Notes: generated by a model not told the origin, from the letters alone. A DNA stretch of 34,938 nt from Klebsiella pneumoniae (GCA_945902215.1 CAMDML010000030.1:1-34938), one strand, 5' to 3'. Counted from the stretch's first letter, positions 7,967 to 16,337 are shown. Program-made: numbers and translations.

Positions 7967-8684
7967 CTGATTCCTTTGATTCCAGCGCATCGACCAACAG
8001 GTTGATCTGGGAGCGATACAAGCGCAGCACCCTGCGCAACAATGGACGCTCACTGATCAATTGCATCGCGACATCCAGACTGCCGGCCATCACCTGCGGC
8101 GAGCTGTTGTAGTAGCGCCCCCACTCAGCCACAGCCGCTTCATCAAGATGCTGCGACGAGGCATCCGCCAGTTTAAGCAGCGGATAGCCCAGTTTGTCGA
8201 GGTTGTTGCGCAATCCCTTCGTGGCTGTGAAGGCAATCCACTTGTAACCGGCTTTGTGCAGTGCGGCTGTCATCACCAGGAACAGCAAGTGACTGGCGCC
8301 GCGCTGGCTGGCGGCCAGATTGCCGACTTCGACAATCATGCTGCGCGAAATAGGGTTGCCAGTAACGCTGCTTAACCGGACATCGACTGGCTGCTGCAGG
8401 TACTGTTCAAGAAACAGACCGCTACGCGTGGCGGGGCGCAGCCCGGCTACGGCGGAACAGTGGCCCAGGCAATGCATCGACATCAGCCAGGGCAAGAAGT
8501 GAGTGATGCGGGCCTGCCAGGCCGTCTGGAATTTTTCAGCAACCATCGCCTCTACTTCCTGGCGTTGCGCGTCATCCGGCCCGGCCAGTTCAAATACGGG
8601 AGCGGGGGTAAGCATGCGGCGCAGCAAGGTGTCGCGGTGGGTGGTTGGGTCTGCGTGGACAGCGGGAATCAGGGTAGTGCTCAT
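7947..8684 (-). CDS. Thermostable-hemolysin family protein
   Basis: 245 residues from the ATG at 8684, preceded by GGAG at 5-base spacing. Sequence blocks typical of the thermostable hemolysin (delta-VPH) Pfam family are seen: FLPWLMSMHCLGHCSAVAGL, SRSMIVEVGNLAASQRGASH, and TATKGLRNNLDKLGYPLLKL. The family name comes from a Vibrio haemolysin phenotype, but its fold is related to GNAT/autoinducer-synthase acyltransferases, and the conserved EVGNLAA block resembles the acyl-donor region of those enzymes. No export signal is seen. It is first in the operon and is followed by ligase, diiron and SDR genes, which fits an acyltransferase in a lipid or signal pathway better than a toxin. The last residues (KGSE) and the stop codon come from a mobile palindromic repeat. 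Confidence 0.8.
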   Translation of the reverse strand: MSTTLIPAVHADPTTHRDTLLRRMLTPAPVFELAGPDDAQRQEVEAMVAEKFQTAWQARITHFLPWLMSMHCLGHCSAVAGLRPATRSGLFLEQYLQQPVDVRLSSVTGNPISRSMIVEVGNLAASQRGASHLLFLVMTAALHKAGYKWIAFTATKGLRNNLDKLGYPLLKLADASSQHLDEAAVAEWGRYYNSSPQVMAGSLDVAMQLISERPLLRRVLRLYRSQINLLVDALESKESESKGSE

Positions 8685-8719
8685 GAAGGCTCCGACGGTT
8701 AACAATTAACCTGGACGCC

Positions 8720-8752
8720 AGCATAGTGAGGCTGTCTTAAGGGAGTCTTAAA
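8720..8752 (-). promoter_or_regulatory. PmrA/QseB-type operator and candidate -10
   Basis: On the minus strand 8752-8736 reads TTTAAG ACTCC CTTAAG, which fits the PmrA/QseB consensus HTTAAK-N5-HTTAAK exactly. Ten bases downstream is TATGCT (8725-8720), a plausible -10. The coding start at 8684 follows. The operon encodes a QseB/PmrA-like regulator, so the site is probably its own target. Confidence 0.6.
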
Positions 8753-8768
8753 TGGTAATTAATGTTGC

Positions 8769-9272
8769 TTAGGGCGGGCTGCTAAACGGGTAGTTCAGGG
8801 TCAGATACAAACAGTCCGTCTGGGGGATGGTTTCCGGGTAGGGAGTTTCCAGAAAACCTATACTGGAATAGAGCTTACGTGCAGGTGTGTTGTAGTCAAG
8901 CACGAACAGGGAACAGCGTTTGGCGCCCAGTTCCTGCGTGCCTTTGGCCAGCAATTTCAGGATAAGTTCCCGACCCAGTCCCTCTCCCCGCCGGACAGGG
9001 TTCACGACCAGTCGGCCGAGATGGCACAACCCCAGCCGCTTGTAGTACTGGCCAAAGGCGAGCGGTGTATCGGCGGCATCCACAAGTATGAATGAAGCAA
9101 GTTCCTGGAGCTTCGATTCGCGGATGAAACGTTCGCGCTCAAACGGAAAATGGTTGGACGGACTCCACACCGCCACGGACGCCACATCAGGAAACCACGC
9201 CATCAGCGCGGTGATATGCGCATCTGAAGGAGTTGCCAGGAAAACCTTTGCATCACCCAAATCACTGTTCAT
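8769..9272 (-). CDS. GNAT-family N-acetyltransferase
   Basis: 167 residues from the ATG at 9272, which lies inside the 3' end of the PBP4 gene (11-base overlap, same strand). The GNAT core is visible: strand LGRLVVNPVRRGEGLGRELI with the acetyl-CoA loop RRGEGLG (the R/Q-x-x-G-x-G/A motif), and the C-terminal part SLFVLDYNTPARKLYSSIGF. It transfers an acetyl group from acetyl-CoA to an amine; the substrate is not predictable. It begins where the PBP4 gene ends, so the two are likely co-translated. It has its own end before the divergent-looking regulatory region of the hemolysin operon, which lies downstream on the same strand. Confidence 0.85.
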   Translation of the reverse strand: MNSDLGDAKVFLATPSDAHITALMAWFPDVASVAVWSPSNHFPFERERFIRESKLQELASFILVDAADTPLAFGQYYKRLGLCHLGRLVVNPVRRGEGLGRELILKLLAKGTQELGAKRCSLFVLDYNTPARKLYSSIGFLETPYPETIPQTDCLYLTLNYPFSSPP

Positions 9273-10692
9273 AGGCCCACGCCAAAAGTGCATCGGCCAG
9301 TTCCTGCCCAGGGCCGGCGTCGGCTTGAGGATTGTTCAGCATGCTGACCACAACAAACTGCCGGCCGGAACGTGCATGCACGTAACCGGCAACAGAAGCC
9401 ACGCCATCGAGCGATCCGGTTTTCACATGCATGCTGCCGCGGGTATCGCCATTGCCCAGGCGTGTGCGCATCGTACCGTCTTCGCCCGCGAGCGGCAGCG
9501 ACGCCAGAAATTCCGGCATCGTGTTGATTACATAACCGTGCTGCAGGATGGCATTGAACAGGTTGGCGGTGATGCGCACGTCGCGCGACAGACCTGCGCC
9601 ATTGGCCAGCACCAGATCCGTGTAGTCGATACCAAGACCGGCGAGATAATCTTCAACCGCACGCGCGCCACTCTCAACCGTGGCTGGGGCGCCGTATTTT
9701 TCCAGGGCGAGTGTCAGCAACAACTGGCGTGTCATCATGTTGTTGCTGTATTTGTTGATCGACTTGATGACATCCGACAGCGGCTCCGACTGCCACACCA
9801 CGAGCGGCTCCTGTGCTTCCGGCGCAGTGCCCAAGCGCAAGGTTCCAGTGAATTCACCGCCGAGCTCTTGCCACAGCGTGCGAAACAGGCCGTAGGCATA
9901 GTTGGGCGCATCAAGCACCGCGCGCTGTAGCACGAATTCATCACATCGCGAGGGATAGCTGCCGGCAAAGATCACGCCGTTGGTATCAGCCGGGTCTTCA
10001 CGAAAACTAACTCCACGCTGAAAACCTGCGCAGGCGGCGTTGTCCAGTTGCAGTTGATTGACGATAGTCAGGTTGGGCAATTCGGGATCGGCTTTGATCA
10101 CCACATCGCGGCCGTTGCTGTGCGGGTAAAAAAAGAAATTCACGGTCTGGAAATTCACCATCAAGGGATATGGCAAGACGTTGTAGCTGCGGTTTGTCTC
10201 ATCATCGATCAGGGGTTCCGTGCTCACGGAAGGGTCGAACAGTCCCGCGTCGATCACGAGGTCACCACTGATGCGTGCCACACCGCGGCGCTGCAGTGTC
10301 TTCAGCATGTTGCGGAAGTAGTCTTCTGTGAGGAAGGGATCACCGCCGCCTTTGATCAGCAGATCACCTTGCAGGGTGCCGTCGCTGATCGCACCCAACG
10401 CATGGATTTCGGTTTTCCAGTTGTAGGCGGGGCCAAGTACTTCCAGCGCGGCAAGCGTGGTCAGGGTTTTGATCGACGACGCGGGGTTGAATGGCTGGTC
10501 GGTATTGATGGCCAACAGCGGAGTGTCGGCGCCAATTTCCTGGACCAGGAGACTGTAGGAATGCGCGGGCAAGTTGTAGCCGGAAGTAATGACCCGCACG
10601 CCGGCGGGCAAGGTGGCAACATCCTGTGCAAGTGCTGCGGTGGACAGCACGATGCTGATGACGCTATGAAAGATTACGTTGAGAAAGCGCAC
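9262..10692 (-). CDS. dacB: D-alanyl-D-alanine carboxypeptidase/endopeptidase (PBP4, peptidase S13)
   Basis: 476 residues from a GTG at 10692, chosen because GGAG stands 8 bases upstream and the protein then opens with a signal peptide (VRFLNVIFHSVISIVLSTAA, cleavage near ALA-Q). The ORF extends further upstream without a ribosome-binding site. Class C penicillin-binding-protein motifs: SxxK as S72-S-I-K75, SxN in NKYSNNMMTR, and KTG in HVKTGSLDG. Large insertion between the first two motifs is typical of DacB. It acts in the periplasm, cutting the terminal D-Ala and peptide cross-links of peptidoglycan during cell separation and recycling. No sign of truncation. Confidence 0.9.
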   Translation of the reverse strand: MRFLNVIFHSVISIVLSTAALAQDVATLPAGVRVITSGYNLPAHSYSLLVQEIGADTPLLAINTDQPFNPASSIKTLTTLAALEVLGPAYNWKTEIHALGAISDGTLQGDLLIKGGGDPFLTEDYFRNMLKTLQRRGVARISGDLVIDAGLFDPSVSTEPLIDDETNRSYNVLPYPLMVNFQTVNFFFYPHSNGRDVVIKADPELPNLTIVNQLQLDNAACAGFQRGVSFREDPADTNGVIFAGSYPSRCDEFVLQRAVLDAPNYAYGLFRTLWQELGGEFTGTLRLGTAPEAQEPLVVWQSEPLSDVIKSINKYSNNMMTRQLLLTLALEKYGAPATVESGARAVEDYLAGLGIDYTDLVLANGAGLSRDVRITANLFNAILQHGYVINTMPEFLASLPLAGEDGTMRTRLGNGDTRGSMHVKTGSLDGVASVAGYVHARSGRQFVVVSMLNNPQADAGPGQELADALLAWAYEQ

Positions 10693-10770
10693 GGGGCTGG
10701 CTCCGGATCTGGTGCGGCACAGGGTAAACAGGGGGCGCATGCGAAGCAAGGTACGGGGATGGGTTCTGGG

Positions 10771-11019
10771 GATTCTGGACACCCACTCGGGTTTTCTGTC
10801 TGCCTTGCTACAGCGAAAGGGCCGCCTTGGGGTGACGTTTTGCACCTCCGCTCAGGACCGCCCTACAGCGCACAACTCACCCTTGCCGGGACGCAACCCG
10901 GCAAAGTGCGCTTCCTTCGCTGGTCGGCCGCCAGGAGGGCGTAGCAAACTTACATCCCCGGCCAGGCCCTCCCAACTGAAGCTATGCACACACAGAAACC
11001 CGAGTGGGTATCCAGAACC
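10771..11019. mobile_element. MITE-like non-coding island A with inverted ends
   Basis: This stretch between dacB and the FecR gene has no convincing gene. Its ends are imperfect inverted repeats: TTCTGGACACCCACTCGGGT at about 10773 and the complement of TTCTGGATACCCACTCGGGT ending near 11017. Inside is a strong hairpin, TTGCCGGG with CCCGGCAA, near 10889-10913. The end sequence is shared with island B (11958-12544), suggesting a family of small non-autonomous elements. Confidence 0.55.
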
Positions 11020-11105
11020 GAATATTCCCATTCAAACTGAAAAAAAGGCAGGTAAGAAAACTCACGGAAAGCCATCTGCTAAATAGCCATCTGATAATTA
11101 GCAGT

Positions 11106-11762
11106 CTAGTTGACGTCTTCCAGATCCAGCGAGTGAGGCGGTGCGCAATCCAGTGCGGGCAACTGGCCGGACAAGCCCTCAGGCGCAGTGCCAGGATAGG
11201 TACGACTGAAGTCATAATCGCCGTACTCCCCAAGACTGAGAGAACCTCCAGCATTGGTAATGACGGTGGCACCATCCCAGGTTCCGGTATACAGCCTGTC
11301 ACCCACAATGGCCGCACCATGATAGGCGCCGTCGATACCAATGCTGGCTATGGCAGTATCAATCCGGTACGTGTCTCTCTTCGCTGAGCCGACGCTCCCG
11401 ACCACGGTGCGGAAGCAGCCACGCACCAAGTTCATCACAACGCTGTCGCGGGTGGCCGGGTTGGCATCGTAACTGTATTTCTCAAAGGTAAATTCAGTAT
11501 CTGAACCCAGCGAAATATGCGCGTTGTCGCTCATCCTCACGCTGGCGAAGCCCTTGGTTCCCACAACTACGGTATCGCCGGCAAATAATTGACCACGCCG
11601 CTGCACACTGCGAGTCTCTCCGGAGGCGCTGCGCACTGCAACAGCCCCCATTGTCGTCACGAGCGTGCCGATTGATTCGGCGTTATTGGCAAACAAGGGA
11701 GCCGGCGCGAGCACACTTGTTACAAGAATGAGCAATGCTGTTCCCGAGTGTTTCCGCAACAT
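11106..11762 (-). CDS. Exported FecR-domain protein
   Basis: 218 residues from the ATG at 11762, which has a good AAGGAAG ribosome-binding site 5-6 bases upstream. A signal peptide (MLRKHSGTALLILVTSVLAP, cleavage near LFANN) is followed by a FecR domain: IGTLVTTMGAVAVR, GQLFAGDTVVVGTKGFASVR, ISLGSDTEFTFEKY and IDTAIASIGIDGA. Unlike the sigma-regulator FecR it has no transmembrane anchor and no neighbouring ECF sigma factor, so it is more like the stand-alone periplasmic FecR proteins of unknown role. A cysteine pair (GCFRT and LDCAPP) may form a disulfide. It is flanked on both sides by repeat islands, so it could itself be part of an accessory insertion. Confidence 0.75.
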   Translation of the reverse strand: MLRKHSGTALLILVTSVLAPAPLFANNAESIGTLVTTMGAVAVRSASGETRSVQRRGQLFAGDTVVVGTKGFASVRMSDNAHISLGSDTEFTFEKYSYDANPATRDSVVMNLVRGCFRTVVGSVGSAKRDTYRIDTAIASIGIDGAYHGAAIVGDRLYTGTWDGATVITNAGGSLSLGEYGDYDFSRTYPGTAPEGLSGQLPALDCAPPHSLDLEDVN

Positions 11763-11959
11763 GGGCACTTCCTTAGTTCGGTTTTGGTGCAGGCAGTGTG
11801 GCCCGGCACGCGCCTGCTTGGCGTGATTTGCCTCGCAAACCGGCACCCGTACAGATAACGCCTTGCAAATTTTGCGGCCTTGTTCCGCAGGGCGTCAAAC
11901 CGGGGTGGTGGTGTGGTTTTAATTTTTTGCAATGTTGAAATGGTGTGAATGCTGGTGGG

Positions 11960-12110
11960 TTCTGGACACCCACTTTTGGTTTCGGTGCACGAGGCCGGGG
12001 CCGGTGGTGCATTGCTGGGATCGTAGATGCTCTGCTTCTGGCCACCCACTTTAGCTTTGGTGCACGAGGCCGGGACCGATGGTGCATTGCCGGGACCGTA
12101 GACGCACCTC
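11960..12110. repeat. Two 76-base imperfect tandem units
   Basis: Unit 1 starts TTCTGGACACCCACTT at 11960 and unit 2 starts TTCTGGCCACCCACTT at 12036. Both continue with GGTGCACGAGGCCGGG and GGTGCATTGC. Part of unit 2 (12068-12090) recurs inverted at 12156-12178 with one mismatch. Confidence 0.7.
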
Positions 12111-12269
12111 CGTGTGCACTTCGACTCGGGCCATCCATGGCCCTCACACGTCCCTGCAACGCACCATCGGTCCCGGCCGCCCCAAGCATTAGTTCATGCG
12201 GGTGTCTGTTGAACTCATGTTTGACGAACAGTTGCACAGACATCCACAGAACACGCGCAAGATTCCGTA

Positions 12270-12496
12270 GAGGGCCGAGGCTGTGCTGGCTTTGGGGGGA
12301 TTCAACGCGTTTTGCCGCGAGTAACTAAAAACCCGGGTTCAGGCGAGCGCTTTTTGCTCGGCTGAACGCCACGCAGCAAAGCGGAGTGGCTGACCTCCGG
12401 TGCTGGCGGCCTTCCGCCTGCGCCGGTGGGCACCGGGTTTTTCCCCTCGCGGCAAATCCGCCCTATCCCCCCAAAGCCAGCACAGCCTCGGCCCTC
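12270..12496. repeat. Long stem-loop with perfect 32-base arms
   Basis: Arms 12270-12301 and 12465-12496 are exact reverse complements (they contain GGCCGAGGCTGTGCTGGCTT). Complementarity continues imperfectly inward through TTTGCCGCGAG and AAAAACCCGG on the left and their complements on the right. A smaller hairpin (GGTGCTGGCGGCC with its partner GCCTGCGCCGG region) sits in the middle. Confidence 0.8.
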
Positions 12497-12684
12497 CCGC
12501 ACTGAGGCCAAACGCAACAACCAATCCAGTGGATGTCCAGAACCACCACTACCCCTCCGAAGCAAACACAAACCAGCACGCGCTACCTTTTAAGTGCAAA
12601 TTCCCCTTAGGAATTCCCCCGCACTCCCCTAAAATGGCCGAGTCTCGCCCCCCTTGTAGTAGCAAGCCATTGCCGTAGCAAATC

Positions 12685-14928
12685 ATGACCAAAAACGTCA
12701 TCCTCGAACTCACCCGCCTGCAGAAGGAAGTGCTGGATCTGGCCTCCCCTGCCGAGCAGGTGCGCAAGATCGTGGATTCCATTTCCGAGGTTGTGGGCAC
12801 AGATGTGTGCACACTCTATCTCGTGGACAAAAACAGCGACATGGCGCTGATTGCCAGCCATGGTTTGGCGCAGACCGGCGCGGTTACGATACCGCAGGGA
12901 CGTGGTCTCGTCGGCCTCGTGGCCACCTCCCGCCACTCGATCAACATCGCCAAAGCCATAGACCACCCCAATTTCTACTATGTCGAAGGCACGCAGGAAG
13001 AACGCTTCCAGAGTTTCTGCGGTATTCCGCTGGTACGCTACGGCAAAGTGATTGGGGTACTGGTAGTACAACGCGTTGAACCGGAAGCGCTGTCGGCCGA
13101 CAGCGAAGCCTTCCTTATCACGTTGTCATCGCAACTCGCCCTGATCGTGGCCGACATGCCAGTGACGCTGCAAGGCGGGCTCAGCAACACGTATGTGCGC
13201 GGGGTCAAGGGCAGCTCGGGTATTGGCATCGGGTTGAGCGTGCTGTGCGACCATGGCGACTTGTATAGCGTGGCCGACGAACCCTGCCCCGACATCAACG
13301 CTGCGCTAAAGGAATGGCACAAACTGCTCGACACCGTGCAGCTCGAAATCAAACGGGAAGAAAGCACACTCAGCTCCCAGCTGACCGACAGCGTGTCCAG
13401 CATCTTCAGCACCTATTCGTCGCTGCTGACCGACGAGGCACTGATCCAGAAAGTAGAAGGCGAAATCCGCAACGGCAACTGGTTACCCGGCGCGTTGCGC
13501 AAGAGCATCCATTATTTCGCCGACCAGTTTGCGGCGATGGAAGACCCCTACCTGCGCGCGCGCCAGGAAGACATCCACCACTTGGGCAACAAACTGTTCA
13601 AGACGCTGCAAGGCATTAACAACTTGCAAATGCAGAATATCGCAGCACTGGACCAAGTGGTGTTGGTCGGCGACGAAATCAGCGTGTCCGATATCGCCGC
13701 AGTCCCCAGCGAAAAGCTGGTCGGCATCATCTGTTTCACCGGCTCCAGCCTGTCGCACACTGCCGTGCTGGCCAACGCACTCGGCGTGCCGGCGGTACTC
13801 GGCGTAGGTTCTTTGAAAAACCTGCGCAACCGCGAGCGCTTCATCGTTGACGGCAACAGCGGCCAGATCGTGCGCTATCCGAACGAAATGCTGTGCAATG
13901 AATTCCAGTGGCTGATCAATGAAGAGAAGCAACTGCTCAACAAATTGTCGACTCTGCGTGATGAGCCCGCGGTCACTCCTGACGGTTTCGATGTGCGGTT
14001 GTTCACCAACTCCGGCCTGCTTGCCGACTTGTCCCCGGGCCTTAAGCATGGCGCCGAAGGTATCGGTCTCTACCGCACCGAAATCCCTTTCATGGTACGC
14101 GACAGTTTTCCCTCTGAAGAAGAACAGATCGGTGTCTACGCCCAGGTTTTCAAGGCCTACGCAGGCAAGCCGGTGTACATGCGCACGCTCGATGTCGGCG
14201 GCGACAAACAACTGCCCTATTTCCCGATTACCGGTGAAGCCAACCCTGCGCTCGGCTGGCGCGGCATTCGCTTCACCCTCGACAACATTCAGTTGTTGAT
14301 GACCCAGGTGCGCGCCATGTTGCGCGCAGCAGGTCTTGAAGAAAACCTGCACATCCTGCTGCCGATGGTCAGCTCGGCCGAGGAGCTCAACACGTTCAAT
14401 CAGCTGCTAAACGAAGCGCTGCAGCAGCTTAAACAGGAAGGCTTTCCGGCACGCCGGCCCAAAGTAGGCGTCATGGTGGAAGTGCCGGCGGCGATTTCGC
14501 AATTGCCATTCTGGAGCAGCCGCATTGATTTCGTGTCAATCGGTTCCAACGATTTGAGCCAGTACTTGCTGGCACTTGACCGCAACAACGCGCGGGTTGC
14601 CAACCGCTACGACCATATTCATCCTGCCGTAATCCACGAACTGTATCGCGTCGTCGGCATTGCCCGCGAATACAACCTGCCCCTGAGCCTCTGCGGCGAG
14701 ATGGCTTCCGACCCCATGGCCGTCATCCTGCTGCTCGGCATGGGCATCACCACCCTGAGTATGAGCGCCACCAAACTTGCCCGCATCAAATTCCTGATCC
14801 GGACCATTCCACAGAAGCGCGCAGCGGCAATTCTGCAGCAGTGTCTGGTGCTGGATAATGTGCAGGACATTCGCGCCCTGCTGCACAACACACTGCTGAA
14901 GTTGCATTTACACGAACTAATAAAATAA
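12685..14928 (+). CDS. ptsP: PTSNtr enzyme I, phosphoenolpyruvate-protein phosphotransferase PtsP
   Basis: 747 residues, the usual PtsP length. N-terminal GAF domain (about 15-160), then the enzyme I layout: helical N domain, phosphohistidine swivel domain with H358 in GSSLSHTAVLANALGVPAV, and the C-terminal PEP-binding TIM barrel (about 430-715) with EGIGLYRTEIPFM, GSNDLSQYLLALDRNN and LSLCGEMASDP. PtsP takes phosphate from PEP to NPr and then EIIANtr, which regulates nitrogen, potassium and envelope functions; the GAF domain binds glutamine or a similar signal. The proteobacterial partner rppH is not upstream here: the 5' side is repeat island B. The CDF gene follows after 31 bases and is probably co-transcribed. 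Confidence 0.95.
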   Translation: MTKNVILELTRLQKEVLDLASPAEQVRKIVDSISEVVGTDVCTLYLVDKNSDMALIASHGLAQTGAVTIPQGRGLVGLVATSRHSINIAKAIDHPNFYYVEGTQEERFQSFCGIPLVRYGKVIGVLVVQRVEPEALSADSEAFLITLSSQLALIVADMPVTLQGGLSNTYVRGVKGSSGIGIGLSVLCDHGDLYSVADEPCPDINAALKEWHKLLDTVQLEIKREESTLSSQLTDSVSSIFSTYSSLLTDEALIQKVEGEIRNGNWLPGALRKSIHYFADQFAAMEDPYLRARQEDIHHLGNKLFKTLQGINNLQMQNIAALDQVVLVGDEISVSDIAAVPSEKLVGIICFTGSSLSHTAVLANALGVPAVLGVGSLKNLRNRERFIVDGNSGQIVRYPNEMLCNEFQWLINEEKQLLNKLSTLRDEPAVTPDGFDVRLFTNSGLLADLSPGLKHGAEGIGLYRTEIPFMVRDSFPSEEEQIGVYAQVFKAYAGKPVYMRTLDVGGDKQLPYFPITGEANPALGWRGIRFTLDNIQLLMTQVRAMLRAAGLEENLHILLPMVSSAEELNTFNQLLNEALQQLKQEGFPARRPKVGVMVEVPAAISQLPFWSSRIDFVSIGSNDLSQYLLALDRNNARVANRYDHIHPAVIHELYRVVGIAREYNLPLSLCGEMASDPMAVILLLGMGITTLSMSATKLARIKFLIRTIPQKRAAAILQQCLVLDNVQDIRALLHNTLLKLHLHELIK

Positions 14929-14959
14929 CTACAAAACCCGCGACGGAGACTGCAGCGTC

Positions 14960-15868
14960 ATGTCAGGCAAGGCAAATTCATACAAATCGATAATCTACGC
15001 GCTGTCGGCAAATTTCGCGATTGCCGTTGCCAAGCTCATTGCTGCCGTTATCACCAATTCCGGCTCTATGCTGGCCGAAGGCATTCACTCGCTGGCAGAT
15101 TGTGGCAACCAGGGTCTGCTCTTGCTGGGCATGAAGCGCGCGCGCCGCAAGCCTGACGATCAGCACCCGCTTGGTTACGGCAAGACCGTTTACTTCTGGT
15201 CCTTTATCGTCGCCATCATGCTGTTCAGCATGGGCGGGCTCTTCTCGGTGTATGAGGGCCTGCACAAACTGCACGACACCGAGCAGATGCGTTCACCGTG
15301 GATCGCCATCGGCGTGTTGGTGTTTGCGATTATTGCCGAGGCCTTGTCGATGGCAGGCTGTGTGCGCGAGGTCAACAAAGTGCGGCACGGCCGCAGTTTC
15401 TATCAATGGTTCAGGGAGACACGGCAGAGCGAACTGATGGTGATTTTCGGCGAAGATCTGGCTGCCTTGCTCGGTCTGGTGTTCGCGTTGGCCGCCGTCA
15501 GTCTCGCAATGATTACCGGCAATCCGGTCTACGACGCGGCAGGCAGCATCGGCATAGGTGTATTGCTACTGGTGATTGCAGCACTGGTCGGCCGCGAAGT
15601 GAAGGCGCTGCTGATCGGCCAGGGCGTAGAACCTATTGAGAAAGCCCGCATGCTGGAGTATCTGGAAAAAACGCCTGAGATCGAACACGTGTTCAACTTA
15701 CTGACCCTGCAACTGGGCGACGACGTAATGGTTGCCATTAAGGCGCAGTTCCGGCCGCAGAGTAGTGATATTGCGCTGATCGATGCCATCAACCGCGCTG
15801 AAGCAGGATTCAAAAAGCGGTTTCCGAATGTGGTCTGGTGCTTTTGCGAACCGGACTATCATGACTGA
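14960..15868 (+). CDS. Cation diffusion facilitator (CDF) transporter
   Basis: 302 residues with six predicted helices in the first 205 residues and a cytosolic C-terminal domain. The family signature SMLAEGIHSLADCGNQ is in helix 2. The fifth-helix metal motif reads FGEDLAALLGLVFAL, with E-D in place of the HxxxD of zinc transporters, as in the SLC30A9/ZnT9-like branch. It exports a divalent cation such as Zn(II), Fe(II) or Mn(II) by proton exchange; the metal cannot be assigned. GGAG lies about 11 bases before the ATG. The TGA stop falls in the first unit of a 13-base tandem repeat. Confidence 0.85.
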   Translation: MSGKANSYKSIIYALSANFAIAVAKLIAAVITNSGSMLAEGIHSLADCGNQGLLLLGMKRARRKPDDQHPLGYGKTVYFWSFIVAIMLFSMGGLFSVYEGLHKLHDTEQMRSPWIAIGVLVFAIIAEALSMAGCVREVNKVRHGRSFYQWFRETRQSELMVIFGEDLAALLGLVFALAAVSLAMITGNPVYDAAGSIGIGVLLLVIAALVGREVKALLIGQGVEPIEKARMLEYLEKTPEIEHVFNLLTLQLGDDVMVAIKAQFRPQSSDIALIDAINRAEAGFKKRFPNVVWCFCEPDYHD

Positions 15869-15897
15869 CTGGCATGACTGACTGGCATGACTGACTA
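15860..15897. repeat. Three 13-base tandem units at the end of the CDF gene
   Basis: CATGACTGACTGG is repeated almost three times. The first unit contains the CDF stop codon, and the last unit runs into the stop of the convergent hypothetical gene, so unit number does not change the CDF protein. Confidence 0.8.
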
Positions 15898-16332
15898 GAA
15901 CTGCGCGTTGCCTGGCATAGGCAGCAGGTCAGGTTCCACCCAGGCCTTGCGGGCCTGCACCGAAAACAAACGATCCCGTGAATAATGTTTGAGGAGCCAT
16001 TCGCTGCTGGCCAGGGGCGTTGCCAGCAGCAGAGTCAATGCTTCGACCGGGGGCCGGGCGGCATGGCGCTCAATGAAGAAGTGGATACCGCTTAGATACG
16101 CCCGCGTGATTGTCTCGTGATACCCGCTCGTGTCCGTATTCCCCACACCCATGGTCTCGTTGAGGGCTGTTATGCCCACACGCACGCGATTCATTGCGTC
16201 TGCGGGGGAGTGATGCAGCAGGTACCAGAACCCTACTGTGAGATGAGCGTGGTGCGTCCAGCGCGCTCTGGTCAGTTGGCAGGTTTCAAAATCGTGGATG
16301 AAAGCGTCAAGGCGGTCGATGGTGTCGAGCAC
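15895..16332 (-). CDS. Conserved hypothetical protein
   Basis: 145 residues from a GTG at 16332, 5 bases after the stop of the small membrane gene on the same strand; no clear ribosome-binding site, so translation is probably coupled. I do not know its function. Visible features: an N-terminal helix LDAFIHDFETCQL, a His-rich WTHHAHLTVGFWYLLHH, NTDTSGYHETITRAYL and a C-terminal HYSRDRLFSVQARKAWVEPDLLP. Repeated His, Asp and Tyr positions (WTHHAHL, GYHET) suggest a metal or small-ligand pocket. There is no signal peptide or membrane segment. The same block order is familiar from proteins of unknown function in proteobacteria. Confidence 0.7.
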   Translation of the reverse strand: MLDTIDRLDAFIHDFETCQLTRARWTHHAHLTVGFWYLLHHSPADAMNRVRVGITALNETMGVGNTDTSGYHETITRAYLSGIHFFIERHAARPPVEALTLLLATPLASSEWLLKHYSRDRLFSVQARKAWVEPDLLPMPGNAQF

Positions 16333-16337
16333 GGCAA

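Larger units (their letters stand above)
11958..12544. mobile_element. MITE-like non-coding island B, rich in repeats
   Basis: The roughly 900 bases between the FecR gene and ptsP hold no credible gene. The island is bounded by GGTTCTGGACACCCAC (11958-11973) and its near complement GTGGATGTCCAGAACC (12529-12544). Inside are two 76-base tandem units starting at 11960 and 12036, an inverted partner of unit 2 at 12156-12178, and a long hairpin with perfect 32-base arms (12270-12301 and 12465-12496). Short ORFs in it are by-products of the repeats. Confidence 0.6.

Noticed and set aside
11773..12571. Several short ORFs in repeat island B
   Set aside because: They follow the repeats, have biased composition and resemble no family.
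15860..15897. CRISPR-like repeat
   Set aside because: Only three adjacent 13-base units with no spacers.
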